From assembly GCA_964424205.1 (NCBI GenBank), contig CAYRIF010000168.1, positions 1-8,253 of the forward strand: a stretch of 8,253 nucleotides of DNA. The letters are read 5' to 3'. How positions within the stretch are numbered: position 1 is the stretch's first letter; each line of letters starts with the position of its first letter. The notes below the pieces were generated by a model, which saw only the letters and a program-made list of their open reading frames with translations, was not told the origin of the DNA and did no database searches. Shown one piece after another: positions 1-4,395 of this stretch. The position numbers and the translations under genes are program-made. The stretch comes from CAYRIF01 sp964424205 (GTDB taxonomy: Bacteria; Bacteroidota; Bacteroidia; Cytophagales; Cyclobacteriaceae).

Positions 1-899
1 TTAAGAAAAATAGTTTCTAAGTTTACCGGAATCATTTCTACCTTCTTTATCTCTATTTCTTTTTTATTTAAAAATTCCAACTGATCCATAAGTGAAACGT
101 TCCCCTCATTCGCTGAAATAGATATTGAATTTTCTTGCACCTCAACAGATTCATTCCAATGATTCTTCATTGCGGCTATCTGGATGTCATTCAGACTTCC
201 GGTCTGAATTTTAACAATATCTTTGGTGTTTGATGTTGCTCGCAGTTCATCCAATGTTCCCTCTCCAATGATTTTTCCATGGTCAATAATTCCAATCTTA
301 TTACACAACCTCTCCGCTTCTTCCATGTAATGGGTCGTATAAATAATGGTCATGCCATCGCCATGCAATTTCTCCAACACATCAAAAATTAAATTACGGC
401 TTTGTGGATCAATTCCTACAGTAGGTTCGTCCATTAGGAGCAACTCTGGACGGTGCAACAAGGCAGCAGCGATGTTAATTCGTCTTTTCATGCCGCCTGA
501 GTAGCTAGTAACTTTGTCATTCTTTCTATCCAGTAAACCCATTAGCTCAAGTGTTTCATTGATATTTTGTTTAAGAGCAGCTCCAGATAAATTATACAGA
601 CCGCCCCAAAACATAAGATTTTCATAAGCAGATAGTTCCTCATACAGCGCTATTTCCTGCGGAACAATGCCAATGGCTTGTTTGCATTTTTGTGGGTCTT
701 TCAGCAAGTCAAAACCATTGATGGACACCGACCCTGCATCAGGTTTCAACACGGTACTTAATATATTAATGGTGGTGCTTTTTCCAGCACCATTTGGACC
801 TAGCAAGCCGTAAAACGCTCCCTTTTCAAGTGACAAACTTATATTGTCCACCGCTTTGGTTGTTCCGAAATTTTTACTGAGGTTCTTTACTTTTAGCAT
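1..899 (-). CDS. ABC-2 type transporter ATP-binding protein (3' end cut by window edge)
   Basis: Cytoplasmic ATPase subunit of an ABC exporter of the DrrA/NatA/CcmA type. It would power a separate membrane permease, which is not in the window and may lie just beyond position 1. Seen over 299 complete codons: Walker A GPNGAGKST at residues 34-42, Q-loop VPQE at 79-82, signature YSGGMKRR at 133-140, Walker B LLLMDEP at 153-159, D-loop around 162-164 and the H-loop histidine in TTHYMEEAE at 190. All catalytic motifs are intact. The extra roughly 100 residues after the nucleotide-binding core and the final PVNLETIFL match the usual C-terminal end of this family (…LEDVFL…), so only a few residues should be missing. 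The start is the ATG at 899, directly followed by the family-typical LKVKNLSKNFG. It lies 54 nt downstream of the TPR-like gene with no promoter-like box between them, which suggests co-transcription. The exported substrate cannot be told from the sequence. Confidence 0.93.
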   Translation of the reverse strand, partial: MLKVKNLSKNFGTTKAVDNISLSLEKGAFYGLLGPNGAGKSTTINILSTVLKPDAGSVSINGFDLLKDPQKCKQAIGIVPQEIALYEELSAYENLMFWGGLYNLSGAALKQNINETLELMGLLDRKNDKVTSYSGGMKRRINIAAALLHRPELLLMDEPTVGIDPQSRNLIFDVLEKLHGDGMTIIYTTHYMEEAERLCNKIGIIDHGKIIGEGTLDELRATSNTKDIVKIQTGSLNDIQIAAMKNHWNESVEVQENSISISANEGNVSLMDQLEFLNKKEIEIKKVEMIPVNLETIFL

Positions 900-913
900 A
901 TGGGTATTATTTA

Positions 914-944
914 AACCTGACAGGTTTGTAAAACCTGTCAGGTT
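914..944. repeat. Perfect 14-bp inverted repeat with self-palindromic arms
   Basis: Arm 914-927 is AACCTGACAGGTTT and arm 931-944 is its exact reverse complement, with the 3-nt loop GTA at 928-930. Each arm is also an odd palindrome in its own right (AACCTG-A-CAGGTT). It fills most of the gap between the TPR-like gene stop (954) and the ABC ATPase start (899). In the minus-strand transcript it would form a strong hairpin, but it is followed by UAAAUAAU rather than a U-run, so it is a poor intrinsic terminator in that direction. It may be a dispersed REP-like palindrome or an mRNA processing or stability element. Its function is inferred only. Confidence 0.85.
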
Positions 945-953
945 GTATTTATT

Positions 954-1589
954 TTATTGACAGTTCTTCAATATTCCTTCTGCTTGCTTCCGTCCCCAGT
1001 TTGGAGCGATGTCACTTGCCAATTTAAAGTTATCAAATTTGGTTATTGCCTCTTTCATAGCATTACAAGCATCATCTGTACTACTTCCGAAAAACTGTGC
1101 TTGTCCGTATGCCATTTGCGCAAGCATATAGGCCGCTCTAGGGTTTTCAGGATTTAGCTTCTTGGCTTTGGCTAGTGCGGCCATGCTCAATCCCGAATAC
1201 TGCTGCCCACGAGTAGTGGGGTCGACAAGCATACGCATGGTGTGCAAAAATCCCTGTAATGCCATCACCTCTGACTCATCCGTTTCCATGTTTTTCATTG
1301 CATCAATACTTTCTTGTGCCGAGTCTAAAAATTTGTCTTTTTTAGCGGCTTCTGTTTCAATAGTACTCATTATGATATACGAAAAAGCTTGGTGGTAACT
1401 AGGTAGCCATTCTTCTTTTTCCATACTTCCAATCCTACCAAATCCATTAGCGATGTCTTGCCAATCTGAAACACTCTTTGCGTCTTTCATAGCTTGTAGG
1501 TTTTTAATCATTGCTTTTTCGTAATTTGTTTGAGCCAAAGTTGCCACTGAAATAAGTAGTACTGCGAATAATGTCATTGTTTTTTTCAT
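954..1589 (-). CDS. Secreted TPR-like helical protein of the Bacteroidota type
   Basis: A 211-residue exported protein of unknown exact function. Residues 1-20 form a classical signal peptide (MKKT, hydrophobic core, then ATLAQ), with likely cleavage near residue 19 or 20, so it should act in the periplasm. The mature part is almost entirely predicted alpha-helix. It has a TPR-like stretch at about 134-170 (ALAKAKKLNPENPRAAYMLAQMAYGQAQFFG), an earlier helix pair with WLPSYHQAF at 61-69, and two cysteines at 175 and 210 that could pair. From memory it resembles small flavobacterial tetratricopeptide proteins containing WLPxY, DPxxxG, LNPxNPRA and PNWG; this was not checked by search. I chose the ATG at 1589. 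An in-frame ATG at 1694 would put 35 non-conserved residues before the signal peptide. It lies 202 nt after a TonB-dependent receptor and 54 nt before an ABC ATPase, so a role with that receptor is possible but unproven. Confidence 0.85.
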   Translation of the reverse strand: MKKTMTLFAVLLISVATLAQTNYEKAMIKNLQAMKDAKSVSDWQDIANGFGRIGSMEKEEWLPSYHQAFSYIIMSTIETEAAKKDKFLDSAQESIDAMKNMETDESEVMALQGFLHTMRMLVDPTTRGQQYSGLSMAALAKAKKLNPENPRAAYMLAQMAYGQAQFFGSSTDDACNAMKEAITKFDNFKLASDIAPNWGRKQAEGILKNCQ

Positions 1590-1724
1590 AGTTGTATTTT
1601 TATTTATTATGTTAGTTTTCTTACCATATAAGGCATTGAAGAAATATATAAGGGTGTTCGTTAACAGACTCATATAATTTGATTCAAATATCATTTTTAC
1701 TATTCTCTTTTATTAATTAAAATT

Positions 1725-1740
1725 ACTGAACTGTTGAATT
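1725..1740. repeat. 16-nt word ACTGAACTGTTGAATT, downstream copy
   Basis: The same 16 nt occur at 1725-1740, 3861-3876 and 4023-4038, so the word lies on both sides of the receptor gene. The last two copies belong to the duplicated leader. The first is embedded in heptamer-periodic DNA downstream of the receptor. Confidence 0.8.
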
Positions 1741-1752
1741 ATACTGACAGAC

Positions 1753-1787
1753 TGAGGACTGAGTACTGAGGACTGTAAACTGAAAAC
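1753..1787. repeat. Heptamer tandem repeat, five units of TGNNNAC
   Basis: Five consecutive 7-nt units read TGAGGAC, TGAGTAC, TGAGGAC, TGTAAAC and TGAAAAC on the plus strand, or GTNNNCA in the direction of transcription. The array starts 4 nt after the stop codon of the TonB-dependent receptor (1792-1794). Weaker 7-nt periodicity can be followed back to about 1725. The period and the fixed positions are seen directly; any function is unknown. It is too short and unspaced for a CRISPR. No U-tract hairpin follows, so it is not an obvious terminator. The remainder of the intergenic stretch 1590-1791 is AT-rich and shows no gene. Confidence 0.8.
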
Positions 1788-1791
1788 CTTC

Positions 1792-3798
1792 TCAAATACT
1801 CCGCAACTGATTAATATCCTTATCCTTACTGAAAGTGAAGAACACCCCAATGAATATAAATCGTTTTGCTCCTGCCTTTACTGCCTGCCTGTCATAAATT
1901 CCTGAGTCATTTTTTTGACTGCTGTACTGATATCCGAATACATTATCAACCCCAAGTAAATTCTGAACAGATCCATGTATGAGCAAATTTTGTTTCCATA
2001 GATAAGTCATGTTAAGACTAATATTATGGTATTCAGGAGTCCTGCTTTTATTAAATCCTGTTTCGTTAGGGTTGTTATAAGGCCTGCCACTCGCGTAGGT
2101 ATATGACCAGCCGATTTGTGATTTTATTTTGCTAATAAACTGTTTGTAAACTACAGATATGTTGTGCTTCGAAAAGAACTTTGGTACCGCCAATTCAGGA
2201 TAATCTTTAAAATTTCTTTTGGTATCTAAAAAAGAATAGGACACCCAGTATTCCACATTCTTTAATGTCTTTTCATCCCTCCAAAACAAGTCAAATCCTT
2301 TTGCATAACCTTCTCCTGCATTGGTGTATGATGAGGGAATAAATGGTTGCAGTGGATCAAACTTCACCAAGTTATGATAGTCCTTGTAAAACCCCTCTAC
2401 CCTGAATACTTGACCTTTCCCTTTATGCTCATAATTGACAATATAATGATCTGCCTTTTCTGATTCGAGATTTTCATTAACCCTAACAAACTGATTTTGA
2501 GCAGTTTGNNNNNNNNNNNNNNNNNNNNNNNNNNNNNNNNNNNNNNNNNNNNNNNNNNNNNNNNNNNNNNNNNNNNNNNNNNNNNNNNNNNNNNNNNNNN
2601 NNNNNNNNGTTCCTACTTTAAGTGTAACGCTATTTGACAAGTCCCCGGTGAAAACCATTTTAGCATGTACACCCTCTTGCGCTTCGTCCACATCATCATT
2701 GTCTATCCCGATGTTATCATTGTTCTTTGTATAAGAAATGCCCATTTTGTAAGTCCACTTATCATTCAACATATCTTTATAGCTTGTATTCAGGTACAGG
2801 TAATTATTCCCTAAGTCCACGCGTTCTTTCACCCCTCCTTTATCAATGTTTTTTCTACGGATAATAAAACGAGAGGTGCTACTTGTTCCAAAAAATTTCA
2901 GGATGCCCGTCTTACTCAATTTCTGACGAAAGGCAATTGTACCCGCCAATGATTCAGGTGCTTTCTCCCAATCAAATCGCTGATTCACAATGCCCATATA
3001 CGGCGCTAGGTTTGTGTATTCTACCTTGGCAGCCAAAGAGGTTTTATCCCAAACCTGAGTATGCGCTGCATCTATTCCTATTGACATCAATCCTAAATCT
3101 GTGCGAGTGTCAGCGTACTCATTTTTTGTGTTGAGCACAAGCGCGGAGGATAGTGCTTGCCCATACTCAGCGGAATATCCACCCGTACTAAAGTTCGTTC
3201 CTGTAAACATCATCGGAGAAAAGCGGTTCCTCGAAGGAATGTTACCGGTCGTTGCATTGTACTCGTTTAACACCTGCATGCCATCTACAAATGTCTTCGC
3301 CTCGTAACTCTCTCCTCCCCTAACGAATAACCTACCAGTCTCTCCTACTGTCTGTGTACCGGGCAAAGTATTAAGCGCCCCAGAAATGTCGGCAGTCGCA
3401 CCCGCAGTGGTTACAATGTCCAATGGCTTCATCACAATAGCGCGTTGCTCATCTCCTGCCTGGAAAGAACCAGCCGTAATGACCACACCGGTTAGCTTAT
3501 TGATTTCTTCTTCCAACACGATGTTAAACGTTGTCGTTACAGATAAGTCAATGGGTGTTTCATTATTTTTGTACCCAATAAAACTGACCACTAATATTTG
3601 TTTACCCGTTATCTCAGTTTTAAAATTAAACGCTCCACCATCAATGGACGACGTTCCATCATAGCTGCCCTTCACATAAATATTAGCACCTATAATAGAC
3701 TCTCCTTTTTTATCCTTTACAGTGCCTGAAATGGTGGTTTGTGCCTTGCTTGCCAACACAAAAAGGAATACACTTAGAATTGTTGTTATTGTTTTCAT
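1792..3798 (-). CDS. TonB-dependent receptor with carboxypeptidase-regulatory-like domain (interrupted by assembly gap)
   Basis: Outer-membrane, TonB/ExbBD-energised import channel; the ligand is unknown. In order: signal peptide 1-20 (MKTITTILSV…SKAQ), CarboxypepD_reg-like beta-sandwich at about 22-98 (ISGTVKDKKGESIIGANIYVKG), the TonB-box-like LTGVVITAG at 102-110, a plug domain at about 115-225 (LFVRGG near 157-162, FVDGMQVLNEYNA, GYSAEYGQALSSALVLNTK), then beta-barrel strands to the C-terminus (FIFIGVFFTFSKDKD…). Residues 397-430 are unknown because of 100 Ns. The two flanks read in the same frame as assembled, but the barrel is short for this family, so the real missing part is probably longer. 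The start at 3798 is fixed by the signal peptide and a purine-rich AGAAGAGAAG just before the ATG. The first eight codons and the leader are duplicated upstream. It is probably the first gene of a unit continuing into the TPR-like and ABC genes. Confidence 0.9.
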   Translation of the reverse strand: MKTITTILSVFLFVLASKAQTTISGTVKDKKGESIIGANIYVKGSYDGTSSIDGGAFNFKTEITGKQILVVSFIGYKNNETPIDLSVTTTFNIVLEEEINKLTGVVITAGSFQAGDEQRAIVMKPLDIVTTAGATADISGALNTLPGTQTVGETGRLFVRGGESYEAKTFVDGMQVLNEYNATTGNIPSRNRFSPMMFTGTNFSTGGYSAEYGQALSSALVLNTKNEYADTRTDLGLMSIGIDAAHTQVWDKTSLAAKVEYTNLAPYMGIVNQRFDWEKAPESLAGTIAFRQKLSKTGILKFFGTSSTSRFIIRRKNIDKGGVKERVDLGNNYLYLNTSYKDMLNDKWTYKMGISYTKNNDNIGIDNDDVDEAQEGVHAKMVFTGDLSNSVTLKVGXXXXXXXXXXXXXXXXXXXXXXXXXXXXXXXXXXQTAQNQFVRVNENLESEKADHYIVNYEHKGKGQVFRVEGFYKDYHNLVKFDPLQPFIPSSYTNAGEGYAKGFDLFWRDEKTLKNVEYWVSYSFLDTKRNFKDYPELAVPKFFSKHNISVVYKQFISKIKSQIGWSYTYASGRPYNNPNETGFNKSRTPEYHNISLNMTYLWKQNLLIHGSVQNLLGVDNVFGYQYSSQKNDSGIYDRQAVKAGAKRFIFIGVFFTFSKDKDINQLRSI
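2509..2608. other. Scaffold gap, 100 Ns
   Basis: Exactly 100 unknown bases inside the barrel part of the receptor gene. A round 100 is a common placeholder for a gap of unknown size, so neither its length nor the reading frame across it can be trusted. Confidence 0.98.
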
Positions 3799-3891
3799 CT
3801 TCTCTTCTTTATTTTTTCTTCAAAGATTGATGAAATCACAACAACGCTCAATTCATATTGACTGAACTGTTGAATTTGTTGGATGAGTTGG
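3775..3891. repeat. Direct repeat of receptor leader and gene start, copy 1 (functional)
   Basis: This 117-bp stretch recurs at 3937-4053 with only two mismatches and no indels, at an offset of 162 bp. It covers the first eight codons of the receptor (MKTITTIL), the start codon, the purine-rich ribosome-binding region and about 90 bp of leader, including the candidate promoter. The copies are separated by the 45-bp spacer 3892-3936. Confidence 0.95.
3821..3852 (-). promoter_or_regulatory. Candidate Bacteroidota-type promoter of the receptor gene
   Basis: On the minus strand AATCTTTG (3828-3821) matches seven of eight positions of TAnnTTTG. ATTG (3852-3849) lies 20 nt upstream in a -33-like position. 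The box ends 22 nt before the ATG at 3798. This is a consensus match only. Confidence 0.5.
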
Positions 3892-3900
3892 ATTGGTGCA

Positions 3901-3960
3901 TTACTCAGAGTCCCTTACAGGAGACTCTGAGCGAGGTAGAATTGTTGTTATTGTTTTCAT
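3901..3960 (-). pseudogene. Truncated duplicate of the receptor start, 19-codon mini-ORF
   Basis: The second copy of the leader carries the receptor's ATG and first eight codons, then runs into spacer DNA and stops: MKTITTILPRSESPVRDSE followed by TAA. It keeps the same upstream purine-rich region and the same candidate promoter as the real gene, and it ends 102 nt upstream of the real ATG. The product would have only the charged start of the signal peptide and no hydrophobic core, so it cannot be exported. It is either a dead duplicate or, if transcribed and translated, a short upstream ORF in the receptor's leader. The last codons overlap a hairpin (3904-3933), so translation could affect that fold. 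The ORF is seen directly; any regulatory role is inference. Confidence 0.75.
3904..3933. repeat. Half copy of the two-hairpin element
   Basis: An inverted repeat with 9-bp arms CTCAGAGTC / GACTCTGAG around a short centre, followed by CG. It is the same as the right-hand hairpin of the full elements at 4076-4152 and 4238-4314. The left-hand hairpin is absent here. It lies in the 45-bp spacer between the two leader copies. Confidence 0.85.
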
Positions 3961-4053
3961 CTTCTTTTCTTTATTTTTTCTTCAAAGATTGATGAAATCG
4001 CAACAACGCTCAATTCATATTGACTGAACTGTTGAATTTGTTGGATGAGTTGG
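3937..4053. repeat. Direct repeat of receptor leader and gene start, copy 2
   Basis: The partner of 3775-3891, with 115 of 117 positions identical. One difference lies in the pyrimidine-rich stretch next to the start codon (CTTCTCTTC versus CTTCTTTTC on the plus strand) and one in the leader (AAATCACAAC versus AAATCGCAAC). Similarity stops sharply at both ends. Confidence 0.95.
3983..4014 (-). promoter_or_regulatory. Duplicated candidate promoter, upstream copy
   Basis: It has the same AATCTTTG and ATTG boxes with the same 20-nt spacing as at 3821-3852, carried by the leader duplication. If active, its transcript would pass through the mini-ORF and hairpin before reaching the receptor. Confidence 0.4.
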
Positions 4054-4075
4054 TCACGTGGTCTATCCTCACTCT

Positions 4076-4152
4076 CACTCAGCGTCTCTCGCAGAGGACT
4101 CTGAGTTTTACGAAACCAAAATATCAGAGTCCCTTACAGGAGACTCTGAGCG
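4076..4152. repeat. Two-hairpin REP/MITE-like element, copy 1
   Basis: A 77-bp element with imperfect terminal inverted repeats. In the sister copy these are CGCTCAGCGTCTC and GAGACTCTGAGCG, 12 of 13 complementary; here the first end reads CACTCAG. Inside are two hairpins, CTCAGCGTC…GACTCTGAG on the left and TCAGAGTC…GACTCTGA on the right, joined by an AT-rich linker (TTTTACGAAACCAAAATA). It is more GC-rich than its surroundings and encodes no protein. It resembles non-autonomous REP doublets; whether it is dispersed in the genome cannot be seen here. Confidence 0.8.
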
Positions 4153-4190
4153 GGATAGGTTACATACTTTTCAAAAATACAAAAACCACC

Positions 4191-4232
4191 CTACTTCTTC
4201 TTAGCCCAGTTATCTCTCAAAGTAACCATTCT
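4191..4232 (-). pseudogene. Orphan copy of the glnS 3' end
   Basis: Reads RMVTLRDNWAKKK then TAG, against RTVTLRDNWAKKK and TAG in the real gene at 4353-4394. The fragment has no upstream coding part: it runs directly into the second hairpin element. The codons differ as ATG/ACG, GTT/GTG and ACT/ACC (orphan/real), so two of the three changes are silent. All three lie within 8 bp at the edge of the repeat, while the rest is identical. Confidence 0.9.
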
Positions 4233-4395
4233 ACTCTCGCTCAGCGTCTCTCGCAGAGGACTCTGAGTTTTACGAAACCAAAATATCAGAGTCCCTTACA
4301 GGAGACTCTGAGCGGGATAGGTTACATACTTTTCAAAAATACAAAAACCACCCTACTTCTTCTTAGCCCAGTTATCTCTCAAGGTCACCGTTCTA
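4233..4395. repeat. Direct repeat of hairpin element plus glnS tail, copy 2
   Basis: The partner of 4071-4233. This copy contains the authentic C-terminal codons and stop of glnS. Similarity ends at 4395, inside the gene. Confidence 0.95.
4238..4314. repeat. Two-hairpin REP/MITE-like element, copy 2
   Basis: Differs from copy 1 by one base (G at 4239). Terminal inverted repeats are CGCTCAGCGTCTC at 4238-4250 and GAGACTCTGAGCG at 4302-4314. It lies 38 nt downstream of the glnS stop codon, so both hairpins would form in the 3' untranslated region of glnS mRNA and could stabilise it or limit read-through. No U-tract directly follows either hairpin on the minus strand. Confidence 0.8.

Larger units (their letters stand above)
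4071..4233. repeat. Direct repeat of hairpin element plus glnS tail, copy 1
   Basis: A 163-bp stretch that repeats at 4233-4395 with an offset of 162 bp, so the copies abut. There are four mismatches: 4077/4239, 4221/4383, 4224/4386 and 4228/4390. It contains a full hairpin element, 38 bp of glnS 3' flank (4153-4190) and a copy of the last codons of glnS. Confidence 0.95.

Noticed and set aside
954..1694. Longer 246-residue form of the TPR-like protein
   Set aside because: The extra 35 N-terminal residues precede a clear signal peptide that begins at the ATG at 1589. An export signal is expected at the N-terminus.
1660..1700. Promoter for the TPR-like gene (TATATTTC, one base off TAnnTTTG)
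   Set aside because: There is no -33 box at a suitable distance and the region is generally AT-rich, so the match is weak.
4049..4070. A third, decayed copy of the glnS tail (ATAGA…GTGACC on the minus strand)
   Set aside because: The resemblance is about 11 matching bases with gaps, and it does not keep the 162-bp spacing. Chance is an adequate explanation.
4071..4395. CRISPR array or integron attC sites
   Set aside because: There are only two long abutting copies without regular repeat-spacer alternation, no cas or integrase gene, and no paired attC core motifs bounding the hairpins.
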